This document shows, in pieces, positions 18,571 to 27,144 of a stretch of 64,000 bases of DNA (position 1 is the first letter of the stretch; every line of letters starts with the position of its first letter). The DNA comes from Mangrovibacillus cuniculi (GTDB lineage Bacteria > Bacillota > Bacilli > Bacillales > R1DC41), in assembly GCF_015482585.1 (NCBI RefSeq), contig NZ_CP049742.1, positions 2,511,001 through 2,575,000 on the forward strand, read 5' to 3'. The notes under the pieces are model-generated. The model made no database searches, was not told where the DNA came from, and worked only from the letters and a program-made list of their open reading frames with translations. The position numbers and the translations under genes are program-made.

Positions 18571-18937
18571 ATTTCATCACAGCAATCGCTAACAACAACC
18601 AACCTACTAAAAATGCAACGCCACCAATTGGTGCCACCGCACCTAGAATACTAATTTGCGTTAAGGTTAAGACGTATAAAGTGAAAGAAAAGAAAACAAT
18701 CCCTACTTGCATCGCCCAGCCTGCATAAGTAAACAACATGCTTCCGTTCCCCATAATCATCGCTAAGCCACCTACCGTAAGCATCCCTAACGCGTGGTAC
18801 ATGTGGTATTGCACACCGGTATTCCAAGTGGCTAAGTACTTCTCTGGTACTCGACCTTCTAGTCCGTGAGCACCAAAAGCCCCAAGCGCTACAGCTAGAA
18901 ATCCATTAATTGCACCGAATAATAAAAGCAACTTCAT
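18569..18937 (-). CDS. ywdK: DUF423 family membrane protein YwdK
   Basis: A 122-residue inner-membrane protein with four hydrophobic segments. The family signature GAINGFLAVALGAFGAHGLEGR is at the N-terminus. Function is unknown across bacteria. AAAAGGGGG precedes the ATG, and ywdI lies 22 bp upstream, so the two are likely co-transcribed. Confidence 0.9.
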   Translation of the reverse strand: MKLLLLFGAINGFLAVALGAFGAHGLEGRVPEKYLATWNTGVQYHMYHALGMLTVGGLAMIMGNGSMLFTYAGWAMQVGIVFFSFTLYVLTLTQISILGAVAPIGGVAFLVGWLLLAIAVMK

Positions 18938-18959
18938 GATTTGTTCCCCCTTTTAAAAA

Positions 18960-19268
18960 TTAAAAATCAAAAATCGAATCTCCGTTACTTCCGTCATCTG
19001 ATGGAAGAGGTTGAGATGATAGACTCATTGGTTGAGATGGTTGAGGACTTTGTGTAACGACTTGTGGTTGTTGCATTGCAGTATAGCTACCTGTATTAGT
19101 AGCAACTTGCGGAACTGCGGAAGTGGGTGAACCATTCTTTTCTGTAACCAATTCTGCTAAAGTCTTGATAGCATATAAGTGACCTTGTATGTTAGCTTCA
19201 GTCCCTTGCTTTGCTCTCATCACTTCTTGCTCTATTTTTAACAAAATATCTTTGGATGAAATATTCAC
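18960..19268 (-). CDS. ywdI: YwdI family protein
   Basis: A 102-residue protein of unknown function. The first 50 residues form a helical domain (KDILLKIEQEVMRAKQ). A Gln/Pro/Ser-rich tail follows and ends DSIFDF. The frame runs back to 19,367, but the GTG at 19,268 is chosen because TTAGGAGGC sits about 8 bp before it. It is followed by ywdK as in B. subtilis. Confidence 0.82.
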   Translation of the reverse strand: MNISSKDILLKIEQEVMRAKQGTEANIQGHLYAIKTLAELVTEKNGSPTSAVPQVATNTGSYTAMQQPQVVTQSPQPSQPMSLSSQPLPSDDGSNGDSIFDF

Positions 19269-19365
19269 GGTGCTGCCTCCTAAAACAAATTTCTCTCTTT
19301 CATTATAGACATTTGCTAGAAAGAAGTAAAAAGTCTTTGGCTTTGTGCACACATTCCTAGACCAC

Positions 19366-19411
19366 ACAAAAAAGACTGTAGAAATTTATCCTAAATCTCC
19401 ACAGTCTTTTT
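19366..19411 (-). terminator. Intrinsic terminator of the small Cys-rich gene
   Basis: AAAAAGACTGT and ACAGTCTTTTT pair across a 20-nt internal region, directly after the TAA at 19,411-19,413. Confidence 0.75.
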
Positions 19412-19572
19412 TACTTTTTCTTCTCTAAAAATTTTAAACACTCCTGGCCCGAGGCTTTTTTCACTGTCATAGATGGCATTTCTTTCGTTTTAAACCCATA
19501 TGCCTTACATCCCCGTGGATGGTGCTTATCCCAAGTGACATAGAAGTACTGACATTGAAAACAATTTGGCAT
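19411..19572 (-). CDS. Small conserved Cys-rich protein (53 residues)
   Basis: The frame starts MPNCFQCQYFYVTWDKHHPR and ends in KFLEKKK. It has four Cys in the order CxxC (residues 4 and 7), GC (22) and EC (45), with aromatic residues after the CxxC, which suggests zinc binding. GTTGGTGAT precedes the ATG, and a terminator begins at the stop codon. I recall similar small proteins in other Bacillaceae, but I know no function. It lies 41 bp after the subtilisin-like gene and could share its transcript. Confidence 0.75.
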   Translation of the reverse strand: MPNCFQCQYFYVTWDKHHPRGCKAYGFKTKEMPSMTVKKASGQECLKFLEKKK

Positions 19573-19613
19573 ATAAATCACCAACTTTTTCTTCTAGTGT
19601 ACCACGATACGCT

Positions 19614-21002
19614 TTACTTGGTTACCGCAATTGGTATTTCTACCGTTTTTGGTTTAAATTGATCCTTAGACACTTGGATCGTCATAGTATAATCTCCAGC
19701 ATACTTCGGATGAAAAGGAAAAACTACTACCCCTTGTTTTGTCGTTACTTTTCTCCAGTACTTTGTTACTTTGCCTTGTCGTTCCAAAGTAGATGTTACC
19801 GAAGCTTTAGATAGGGGCTCCCCCTCCAACCCGTTTACCCTTACCCTGATCAAATATTTTCTATTCACACTTGCTGTTTTGGGGTGCAGGATAGTTACAT
19901 CCATCTCCGCAAAAGTAGGAATCTGTAAAAGTCCATATCCTGTTGTGTGATCTACGCCCTTTTCTCCTAAATCAAGTGCTTCTGTATAAAGTAGTTCTCT
20001 CATCTCTTTTGCTAGTAAACTAGGATTTTCTTGCAACAGTAATGCTGCAGTACCAGCAACAAACGGTGTAGCCATTGAAGTACCATTCAACGACTTGTAC
20101 GTATTATCTTTGTAGGTACTTAAAATGTCATTACCAGGCGCAACAATTTTTAATGATGGCCCAACACTAGAAAAGCTCGCTCTCCTATCTAATTCATTTG
20201 TCGCACCAACTGCGATTACGCTATCTAATTTTGCAGGATAACCGATGGAATCGGCAACAGAATCTCCTTGATTTCCTGCTGCAGCCATGATCAAAATATT
20301 GTTATCTTCTGCACGCTTCACTGCTTCTAATAGCGCAACAGAAGATTCCTTGGCGGATAGACTTAAATTAATGATATCTATTTCATTCTCAATGGACCAG
20401 TCTATCCCTCTTATCACATCTGAAAGATATCCTACACCTTGTTTATTTAATACTTTTACAGAATAGATATCCGCATCTGGTGCTACGCCCACTATACCAA
20501 TAGAGTTATTTCTTGCTCCAATAATTCCCGCAACATGTGTCCCGTGGCCGTGGTCATCTGCATAACTTTCCATAGAAGGAATGAAGGACGTTCCACCTTT
20601 CACCACTAAATCTTCATGATTTTCCACTCCTGTATCTAAGACGGCAACCTTAATTCCTTTTCCTGTCACACCTTTTAACCAAAAGGGCTGAGGGTTTAAT
20701 CGAGTTATTCCCCAATTTTCTCTTTGATCAGTACCCAGACTTGTAGAAACTGTCACGACTTGATCTTTTTCAATAGTAGCCACTAATGGATTATTTGATA
20801 GTTCTACCAGTTCCTCGTCTGAGACATACTTCACTTCCAAAGAATTAACCGATGAAGTTGTTGCTTGTCCATCCGTAGATTTATATGTGACGATTACTCT
20901 TTCTTTATCTACAGGTGGTGCGGTATCTGATTGGCTACCTACACTTGCTGGGAAAGTGATAGATAAATATAAAACAACTAATATTACAAAGAAACGCTTC
21001 AC
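19614..21002 (-). CDS. Secreted subtilisin-like serine protease (S8) with C-terminal beta domain
   Basis: Extracellular serine endoprotease. A signal peptide covers about residues 1-23. A short I9-like propeptide follows (ERVIVTYKSTDG to LVATIEKDQ), then the catalytic domain with Asp in VAVLDTGVENHEDL, His in HGHGTHVAGIIG, the oxyanion Asn in AAGNQGD and Ser in NGTSMATPFVAG. The last 90 residues look like an immunoglobulin or carboxypeptidase-regulatory-like beta domain (KYLIRVRVNGLEGEPLSKA). It is 462 residues with a GTG start after GGGGGAGAG. It is not part of the conserved B. subtilis order here as far as I recall, so it may be a local insertion. Confidence 0.9.
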   Translation of the reverse strand: MKRFFVILVVLYLSITFPASVGSQSDTAPPVDKERVIVTYKSTDGQATTSSVNSLEVKYVSDEELVELSNNPLVATIEKDQVVTVSTSLGTDQRENWGITRLNPQPFWLKGVTGKGIKVAVLDTGVENHEDLVVKGGTSFIPSMESYADDHGHGTHVAGIIGARNNSIGIVGVAPDADIYSVKVLNKQGVGYLSDVIRGIDWSIENEIDIINLSLSAKESSVALLEAVKRAEDNNILIMAAAGNQGDSVADSIGYPAKLDSVIAVGATNELDRRASFSSVGPSLKIVAPGNDILSTYKDNTYKSLNGTSMATPFVAGTAALLLQENPSLLAKEMRELLYTEALDLGEKGVDHTTGYGLLQIPTFAEMDVTILHPKTASVNRKYLIRVRVNGLEGEPLSKASVTSTLERQGKVTKYWRKVTTKQGVVVFPFHPKYAGDYTMTIQVSKDQFKPKTVEIPIAVTK

Positions 21003-21112
21003 TTACTCTCCCCCTACTCTAACTTGTCCACTGTTCTTGTTAGAGTATGAAGATTGTACTAGATGGTGCGGGCGTGCATTGTAGGTAGATCCATATTCGG
21101 TTTATGAACGAA

Positions 21113-21138
21113 AAAACCTACTAGTGATTAGTAGGTTT
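21113..21138 (-). terminator. Intrinsic terminator of ung
   Basis: A 9-bp stem (AACCTACTA with TAGTAGGTT) is followed by T residues on the minus strand. Confidence 0.8.
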
Positions 21139-21143
21139 GGTGA

Positions 21144-21815
21144 TTATGGAAGCTTCCACTCAATGGGGGTAAGACCTTTCTCTTCTAACCAAGCATTCGC
21201 TCTAGAAAATGGGTGGCTACCGAAAAAGCCTCTGTAGGCAGAAAGTGGGCTTGGGTGTGGTGCTTTAATGACCCCATGTCTATCCGTATCTATCATTATC
21301 TCTTTTTGTTGTGCCGGTTTGCCCCAGAGGATAAATAATATTGGGTCTTCTCTATTATTAAGATGTTGGATAATGGTGTTGGTGAACTGGTCCCATCCTT
21401 TTCCTTTATGGGTAAAAGCTTTCCCTTTACGAACCGTAAGCGTAGTGTTTAAAAGAAGAACACCTTGTTTTGCCCAGTTTGTTAAGTCACCATGCTTTGG
21501 GATCGGCACTTGCAGATCGTCTTGTAACTCTTTGAAAATATTTTGGAGTGACTTTGGAATGGGCACTCCTTTTTCTACCGAGAAGCTCAGTCCGTTTGCT
21601 TGCCTTTCTCCGTGATACGGGTCTTGTCCTAGAATGACGACCTTTACTTGGTGCAATGGTGTTAGCTCTAAAGCGCGAAAGACTTGAGATTCCGGCGGAT
21701 AGATCATTTCGTTTTCTCTTTCTATTTCTATAAAGTCTTGTAATCTTTGCATGTATTCTTTCGACCACTCTTCTTCTAGTAGAGGTGTCCAATCGTTAAT
21801 CCAGTTCGGTTTCAC
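21144..21815 (-). CDS. ung: Uracil-DNA glycosylase
   Basis: Family 1 UDG that removes uracil from DNA at the start of base-excision repair. The water-activating motif GQDPYHGERQANGLSFSV is near residues 63-80, and the His-loop HPSPLSAYRGFFGSHPF is near 187-203. Length 223 is normal. The start is GTG with AAAGGAAGTG upstream. Confidence 0.97.
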   Translation of the reverse strand: MKPNWINDWTPLLEEEWSKEYMQRLQDFIEIERENEMIYPPESQVFRALELTPLHQVKVVILGQDPYHGERQANGLSFSVEKGVPIPKSLQNIFKELQDDLQVPIPKHGDLTNWAKQGVLLLNTTLTVRKGKAFTHKGKGWDQFTNTIIQHLNNREDPILFILWGKPAQQKEIMIDTDRHGVIKAPHPSPLSAYRGFFGSHPFSRANAWLEEKGLTPIEWKLP

Positions 21816-21934
21816 TTTCTCACTTCCTTTGTCATCGTACTTCTCCTTGAATTCCTTTTATTATACAATGGGTTGTATGGACTCGCTAACCATTCCTATT
21901 AGCGGAACATGCAACTAAGAGAGGATGATCAAAC

Positions 21935-22738
21935 GTGGCATTACGTAAGACGTTAACATTAGCAGGCTCTGATACAAGTGGAGGCGCAGGCATCCAAGCA
22001 GATTTAAAGACGTTTCAAGAGCACGGTACATATGGCATGACAGCTTTAACAACAATTGTAGCAATGGATCCTGAAAACCATTGGCATCATCAAGTATTCC
22101 CAATTGACGTAGAAACGGTGAAAATTCAGTTGAAGACAGCTTTATCCGTAGGAATTGATGCGATGAAAACTGGCATGTTGCCAACTGTTGAAATTATTGA
22201 AGTGGCTGGACAAGCAATTAAGCAAAGCGGGATTACAAACGTGGTAATCGATCCGGTTATGGTTTGTAAGGGAGAAGATGAAGTATTACTTCCAGAGAAT
22301 ACTGTGGCGATGCGAGAACATTTACTTCCAGTAGCAACGGTGGTTACGCCGAACTTATTTGAAGCTGGACAGTTGGCGGAAATGGGTGCACTTCGTTCTG
22401 TAGAAGAGATGAAAGAAGCAGCTAAACGTATTCACGATCTTGGTGCTAAGCATGTTGTTATTAAAGGTGGTAGCGAGCTTAAAACGGAGAAAGCTGTAGA
22501 TTTATATTTTGATGGTGATACGTTTGAGTTACTAGAAGCTGAGAAAGTAGACTCTACGTATAATCACGGTGCTGGTTGTACATTTGCAGCTGCTATTACA
22601 GCAAACCTAGCAAACGGTAAGAGTGTGAAAGAAGCTGTTCATGCTGCGAAAGCGTTTGTGACGGCAGCGATTGAGCACGGTTGGAAGTTAAACGAGTATG
22701 TAGGACCAGTTATGCATGGTGCTTATAATAAAAAGTAA
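21935..22738 (+). CDS. pdxK: Pyridoxine/pyridoxal kinase of the ThiD family
   Basis: ATP-dependent kinase of the ribokinase superfamily, in the HMP/pyridoxine group. GSDTSGGAGIQADLKTF lies at residues 11-27 and the anion-hole loop GAGCTFAAAITANLA near 213-227. The sequence is closer to B. subtilis PdxK (including MKTGMLPT and PVMVCKG) than to typical ThiD, so vitamin B6 salvage is the likely main role; some HMP kinase activity is possible. GTG start with AGAGAGGATG upstream. Confidence 0.92.
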   Translation: MALRKTLTLAGSDTSGGAGIQADLKTFQEHGTYGMTALTTIVAMDPENHWHHQVFPIDVETVKIQLKTALSVGIDAMKTGMLPTVEIIEVAGQAIKQSGITNVVIDPVMVCKGEDEVLLPENTVAMREHLLPVATVVTPNLFEAGQLAEMGALRSVEEMKEAAKRIHDLGAKHVVIKGGSELKTEKAVDLYFDGDTFELLEAEKVDSTYNHGAGCTFAAAITANLANGKSVKEAVHAAKAFVTAAIEHGWKLNEYVGPVMHGAYNKK

Positions 22739-22774
22739 TTTTCTTGAGGAGAAGCTGGAACAAAACCCGAAAGT

Positions 22775-22912
22775 GACTGCACTGGGATTTCCGCTGCAGG
22801 GGGACGCTTTCCACGGGGCGGTTTGCTGAGCCTCCTCGTCGCTGAAGAACGCTCCTGTGGGGTCTCAGTAACCCACCTATCCCGTAGGAGTCGCCCCCTT
22901 CCGCTCCAATCC
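22775..22912. repeat. Dispersed GC-rich Bacillaceae-type repeat, full copy
   Basis: About 138 bp, much richer in GC than its surroundings. It starts near GGGATTTCCGCTGCAGGGGG and ends near GCCCCCTTCCGCTCCAATCC. The ends are imperfect inverted repeats (GGGATT then GGGGG-CG on both strands). I recognise very similar units scattered through many Bacillaceae genomes. No protein is encoded. An internally deleted relative is at 1703-1732. Confidence 0.7.
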
Positions 22913-22966
22913 CTAAGAATTATTCTTTAAATGCACTAATTCTGCAGTATCATGATCTTCAATACA

Positions 22967-23012
22967 ACGCAAAAAAGTACATTCGTTTTCTCGAAATGTA
23001 CCTTTTTTGTTC
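22967..23012. terminator. Terminator-like hairpin downstream of pdxK
   Basis: AAAAAAGTACATT and its partner AAATGTACCTTTTTT pair across a short loop, with A/T tracts on both sides. It probably ends the pdxK transcript after the dispersed repeat. Confidence 0.6.
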
Positions 23013-23035
23013 TGTACCAGCCTCTCTTTTATGAT

Positions 23036-23362
23036 GGAGCTGGATTTGGACTTTACATGTGTTCTAGAACTCACCAACTCCACCTTGAACACTCGTTATT
23101 TCTTTAACATGTGCTCTCCAACTCTCCTACTCCTCCTTGAACACTTGTTATTCCATTAACGTGCGCTCTCCAACTCACCAACTCCACCTTGAACACTCGT
23201 TATTTCTTTAACATGTGCTCTCCAACTCTCCCACTCCTCCTTGAACGCACGTTATTCTTTTAACGTGCGCTCTCCAACTCACCAACTCCTCCTTGAACGC
23301 ACGTTATTCTTTTAACGTGTGCTCTAGTCCCCATCCACTCCATCATGAACACACGTTACCCT
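23036..23362. repeat. Tandem dyad array, family R1, copy b (six to seven units of 52 bp)
   Basis: The CGTTA/TGTTA anchor falls at 23,094, 23,146, 23,198, 23,250, 23,302 and 23,354, exactly 52 bp apart, with a partial unit before. The best unit pairs CGCACGTTA with TAACGTGCG around TTCTTT, followed by the spacer CTCTCCAACTCACCAACTCC. Units alternate between two subtypes (ACACTCGTTA and CGCACGTTA). It lies between pdxK and yojF, and no gene is supported in it. Confidence 0.87.
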
Positions 23363-23469
23363 CCCTCCCCCCTAATCATCCACAATTAGGCAAGTCCCCT
23401 TATTCGCATTTCCTTTCAGCGTTTAGTAATATACAATAAAGAGCTTATATAATTCGTAGGAGGCTTACG

Positions 23470-23817
23470 ATGAAACCGATAGATACTACTACTGTGCAGA
23501 GTTGGATTGATTCTTTTGCAAATGAAGAGATCTATTTGCACCTAGAAACAACGAATGGAGCTTACGCTTCTCATTTTAATGAGAACTTTTTTTCAGCAGG
23601 AGCTTATATACGAAATGCCCAAGTTCACTATGAACACGGCAAAATTGTTGGCGACGGACCATACCGAGTAGGATTAAAATTAGCCATTGGCTGGGTCTAC
23701 GCAGAAGGCTTAACACATGCGATGCTAGATGAAGAAGAAAGACTTCTTATGGCTGGGCATGATCAACAAGGGAAGTTGGCTGTTGCACTGCAAATCAGCC
23801 GTACACCGTTTGAATAA
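23470..23817 (+). CDS. yojF: YojF family protein (DUF1806)
   Basis: A 115-residue soluble protein of unknown activity that is regularly encoded next to the bacillithiol deacetylase gene. Conserved features include NGAYASHFNENFFSAGAYIRNA and VGLKLAIGWVYAEGLTH. GTAGGAGGC precedes the ATG. It ends 13 bp before bshB2. The pairing suggests a helper role in bacillithiol metabolism, but that is inference. Confidence 0.88.
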   Translation: MKPIDTTTVQSWIDSFANEEIYLHLETTNGAYASHFNENFFSAGAYIRNAQVHYEHGKIVGDGPYRVGLKLAIGWVYAEGLTHAMLDEEERLLMAGHDQQGKLAVALQISRTPFE

Positions 23818-23830
23818 GGGAGGGAAAAGC

Positions 23831-24520
23831 GTGAACATACAAGAACAAAAAAGTGTACTAGTGATATTCCCACATCCTGATGATGAAGCATTTGGTGTAT
23901 CTGGAACAATTGGAACGTTCACTGGAAGAGGAACTCCATTAACCTATGCTTGTTTAACATTAGGTCAGATGGGACGAAATATGGGAAATCCACCATTTAC
24001 AACGCGCGAAGAACTGCCGAAGATACGGCAAAAAGAGTTACTTGATGCAGCAAAAGTAATGGGTATTCAAGATTTACGCATGATGGGCTTTCGTGACAAA
24101 ACGTTGGAATTTGAAGATGATCAAAAAATGGCGGACATGGTTACCACTTTAATCAATGATGTGAAGCCAAGCTTAATTATCTCTTTCTATCCTGGCTACG
24201 CGGTACACCCTGATCACGAGGCGACTGCAAGAGCAGTAGTTAGAGCCATGCGTGCAATCCCCGCTTCCGAACGTCCAACTCTATACGGAGTGGCATTCGC
24301 GAACAATACAAGCCAAAAATTAGGTGCACCTCATGTATTACACGATGTATCTACTATGAGAGAAGTAAAACTCAGCGCTATGCGAGCACACGCATCCCAA
24401 ACTGTGTGGATGTTAGCAGACTTAGAAAAGCGATTGCAGGCAGGCGATCCAGAAGCAAAAGCGTGGGTGGAAACAGAGCGATTCTACATCTATGATTTTG
24501 ACAAGGATACCGTTTCTTAA
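23831..24520 (+). CDS. bshB2: Bacillithiol biosynthesis deacetylase BshB2
   Basis: Zinc-dependent LmbE/PIG-L family deacetylase that removes the acetyl group from GlcNAc-malate. The metal motif HPDDEAFG occurs near residue 17 and HPDHEATA near 123. The frame extends upstream inside yojF, but the GTG at 23,831 after GGGAGGG gives 229 residues and starts VNIQEQKSVLVIFPHPDDE, which fits the family. yojF-bshB2 is the B. subtilis arrangement. Confidence 0.93.
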   Translation: MNIQEQKSVLVIFPHPDDEAFGVSGTIGTFTGRGTPLTYACLTLGQMGRNMGNPPFTTREELPKIRQKELLDAAKVMGIQDLRMMGFRDKTLEFEDDQKMADMVTTLINDVKPSLIISFYPGYAVHPDHEATARAVVRAMRAIPASERPTLYGVAFANNTSQKLGAPHVLHDVSTMREVKLSAMRAHASQTVWMLADLEKRLQAGDPEAKAWVETERFYIYDFDKDTVS

Positions 24521-24525
24521 TACAG

Positions 24526-24557
24526 AAGCCAACTAGTATAGGAACTAGTTGGCTTTT
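24526..24557 (+). terminator. Intrinsic terminator after bshB2
   Basis: A perfect 12-bp stem (AAGCCAACTAGT with ACTAGTTGGCTT) is followed by T residues. Confidence 0.85.
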
Positions 24558-24561
24558 CTAA

Positions 24562-25500
24562 TTACCTCTTCAAACTAGAAGGCGCAGAACGAAGAGACTC
24601 CTCCCCACTTACATGAATAGCTGTCACAGCATACGTATTCTCTTCTGCATTTGCATCATGAATACTTTTTCGTTCGTGAGCAGATACACTTTCGATATGC
24701 TTCCATCCACCATCTTCTTTTCGGTAAATTCGATAGCCAACGATCGCGTCATTCCTCACTGCGTGCCAAGAAACTAATTCTCCGCTCACTTTAACATTAG
24801 AAGGGTAACCTACATCGCTACTTTCCCTATCAGCCACTACAGGGTCTTTCAACTCTGTCGTGACAACCAAGCGTTCTTCATGCGTCCTAGCATCTCGATT
24901 AAAAGTACCAATACAGGTAATTAGGTTTAATGCACGTTTATCCGTCGCACCAAAGATGTTACCAATAGGCGCATCTTGATAAGGATAACGCTCTTTACCA
25001 GTTACGACGAACGTTAAGGTTTGGCCTTCGTTGTCTGTGACTTTCACTTCATCGCCCTTCTCTAATTTTTCCAAGTCAAAAAAGATCGCTGGACCCGATC
25101 TACTGTCGACATGCCCGGCAAGTACGGCATTCCCCTTCTCACCTGGCTTCGCACCCGGCTCAAACCAGCCAACTTCGTCCATTGCTTCTGGTACACCCAT
25201 TTGTCCATTTTCTAGAATTCCCACTTCACTAACCTCTGCTGAAACATTTATTTTTTCTATTTCAATCCTTGTAGGCTCGATCGTTACAGCTTTTTGAGCT
25301 TCAGCTTGCTTCACTACCGCTTCACGATGTTTATCTAAAATAACAAACTCATCCGCTAGCGGGATTCCTTTTAAATCCTCTCCTGTTAAAATGGGTGTTC
25401 CATTAGCACTCTCTTCTTTTCCTGGTGACGCTGCATTAACTTGGCATGAAGCCAAGATCATTACACTAACTACCCCGTACCAAACCTTACGCTTGTTCAT
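24562..25500 (-). CDS. Sortase (class F/D-like) fused to a C-terminal fibronectin III-like domain
   Basis: Surface transpeptidase. The N-terminal segment VVSVMILASCQVNA carries a lipobox-like LASC, so the protein may be a lipoprotein rather than a simple membrane-anchored sortase. The sortase core runs from about residue 75 to 215: His in LAGHVDSRSG, Cys in NLITCIGTF and Arg in EERLVVTTEL form the expected triad. Residues 230-310 (KVSGELVSWHAVRNDAIVGY onward) read as an FN3 domain, which is unusual behind a sortase. AGGTG lies 7 bp before the ATG at 25,500; a GTG at 25,509 is possible. The neighbouring MPKTG protein is its probable substrate. Confidence 0.85.
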   Translation of the reverse strand: MNKRKVWYGVVSVMILASCQVNAASPGKEESANGTPILTGEDLKGIPLADEFVILDKHREAVVKQAEAQKAVTIEPTRIEIEKINVSAEVSEVGILENGQMGVPEAMDEVGWFEPGAKPGEKGNAVLAGHVDSRSGPAIFFDLEKLEKGDEVKVTDNEGQTLTFVVTGKERYPYQDAPIGNIFGATDKRALNLITCIGTFNRDARTHEERLVVTTELKDPVVADRESSDVGYPSNVKVSGELVSWHAVRNDAIVGYRIYRKEDGGWKHIESVSAHERKSIHDANAEENTYAVTAIHVSGEESLRSAPSSLKR

Positions 25501-25572
25501 CGTTTTCACCTACTTTTCCTTATAATAAAGAGAAGAGCTCCAGGGGAGGGACTCTTCTCTTTTCATTACTTC

Positions 25573-26919
25573 TTACGCTTGGTTACTCATACGACGGCGT
25601 AGAACGAATGCACCAGCGATCGCTGCAATAGAACCAAGACCTACCATCACCATAGTTGTAGAGTCATTGTCAGCCGTTCCACCCATACCCGTTTTTGGCA
25701 TTTCTTCTGGCATTGTTACGTCACCACCAAAAGCTTCAGGGTTTTGAGCGACAATCGCTCCACCTAGCGCTTCCCCAACACCGAACATAAATTGGAAGCC
25801 TTCTCGGAATTTGTTCCATGCTGTTTCATAGTCACCTGCAATATATGCGTCAAACGCTTCTTGCTTTTGTTTCTCATGTGTTTGTACAGAAGAGATTGCT
25901 GCGTCAGTTGGAAGGTTTTCTTCCGTTGCTGCTCCTAGGAAAGTACCAAATTCAGTTGCGAATTCGTTGTAAAGACGATCTTCTGCTGCTTTTTTCGCTT
26001 CATCATCACCTGCAACCGCTGCTGCAACTAAATCAGCTTCTGCTGTAATGTGATTTTCTTGCCAGATCTTTTCAAATTGAGCTGCACCTTCATCACCGTA
26101 AATAGATGCAATTGCTGCTTTAAAATCTGCTGTGTTAGCATCTTCTGCCCACGTAGTAAAGTCGTAGTCTTTTGCTTGATCAAATCCTTTTTGTAAGCCA
26201 AGAGATGCGAAAGCAAAGTGCTCAGATGCTAATTTGTTTAAAGTAGAACGTAACTCTACAGCTGGAGTATCTGCTTTTGTGCTTTCAAACTTATCAGGCA
26301 TTTGCGTAGTAATTGCGACAGATAATGCTTTAGAAATATCAAACATCAGACTGAAACCTTCACGGAATGTTGTGTACGCTTCTTCATATTCACCGTCTAC
26401 GTAAGATTCAAATGTCATTAACACTTGATCTTCGTGTAACTCAAGAACTTCTGCTGCTGTTTCTTTCGGTAGGTTACCTTCTGTTGCAGCATCTAGGAAT
26501 GTAGAGAATTCCTCCACGAACTCGTCTACTTCTGCTTCCGCTTCTGCACGAAGTTCCGCATTATCTTCTTTTGCTGCTGTTACGAAGTCAGCTGAGTAAT
26601 CGTTATGACCACGGAAGATACGTTCGAATTCTTTCGAACCTTCTTCTCCGTATACAGAGGCTATGGCTGGAGTCATATCTGCTGCGTTTTGATCTAACGC
26701 TTTAGCTACTTGTTCTGCATCAGGTGCACCGTCGTACGATTTCATCATAGATGTTACAGCTAATACGTAGTGTTCTGATAATAATGTATCAAGTGTTGCA
26801 CGTAGGTCTCCTGCTGGTGTTTTAGCAGTAGGTGCTTCTTGTGCTCCTGCCACCGTTGGGAATAACAGAGTTGCACCAATGACTGGTGCGGCAATTTTGT
26901 TCATCCATTTTTTCTTCAT
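25573..26919 (-). CDS. Sortase-anchored surface protein with two helical repeats and an MPKTG signal
   Basis: A 448-residue exported protein. The signal peptide ends near AGAQE. Two homologous helical repeats follow, each about 190 residues: one starts LRATLDTLLSEHYVLAVT, the other LRSTLNKLASEHFAFASL. Both contain SVYGEEG or SIYGDEG, FLDAATEGNLP or FLGAATEENLP, and FREGF. The C-terminus has MPKTG, a hydrophobic helix and RRRMSNQA, a typical wall-sorting signal with Met in place of Leu. The start was moved from 26,988 to the ATG at 26,919, next to GGGAGCGTGTAGGAAAG, so the signal peptide is N-terminal. Function is unknown; the repeats suggest a helical-bundle ligand-binding module. Confidence 0.8.
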   Translation of the reverse strand: MKKKWMNKIAAPVIGATLLFPTVAGAQEAPTAKTPAGDLRATLDTLLSEHYVLAVTSMMKSYDGAPDAEQVAKALDQNAADMTPAIASVYGEEGSKEFERIFRGHNDYSADFVTAAKEDNAELRAEAEAEVDEFVEEFSTFLDAATEGNLPKETAAEVLELHEDQVLMTFESYVDGEYEEAYTTFREGFSLMFDISKALSVAITTQMPDKFESTKADTPAVELRSTLNKLASEHFAFASLGLQKGFDQAKDYDFTTWAEDANTADFKAAIASIYGDEGAAQFEKIWQENHITAEADLVAAAVAGDDEAKKAAEDRLYNEFATEFGTFLGAATEENLPTDAAISSVQTHEKQKQEAFDAYIAGDYETAWNKFREGFQFMFGVGEALGGAIVAQNPEAFGGDVTMPEEMPKTGMGGTADNDSTTMVMVGLGSIAAIAGAFVLRRRMSNQA

Positions 26920-27086
26920 CTTTCCTACACGCTCCCTTTTAAACATTCTTTTTTTATTTTGTTGATTCACTAAGATAACGGAGCCCAATTTTATTTAGAT
27001 CACTTTTTATATAATTTTTTTAAAAAAAGTTTTCGCTGTTAGCATCAAACCTGTCATACCAAGGGATAAAAGAATTTTAAAATATA

Positions 27087-27114
27087 GAAACTTTTTTAAA
27101 AAGTTGTCCGTATT
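27087..27114 (+). promoter_or_regulatory. Possible ECF-sigma promoter of the 58-residue gene
   Basis: GAAAC (27,087-27,091) and CGTATT (27,109-27,114) are 17 bp apart. The form resembles the sigma-W/M/X class and the better match at 63,417-63,444. Confidence 0.35.
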
Positions 27115-27144
27115 AAGAAATATAAAGGGGAAGGGGGAAGATAA

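Noticed and set aside
22775-22912. Insertion sequence
   Set aside because: No transposase frame and only about 138 bp; it is better described as a dispersed repeat.
23036-23362. CRISPR array
   Set aside because: The whole 52-bp unit is related from copy to copy, including its spacer part, so there are no unique spacers.
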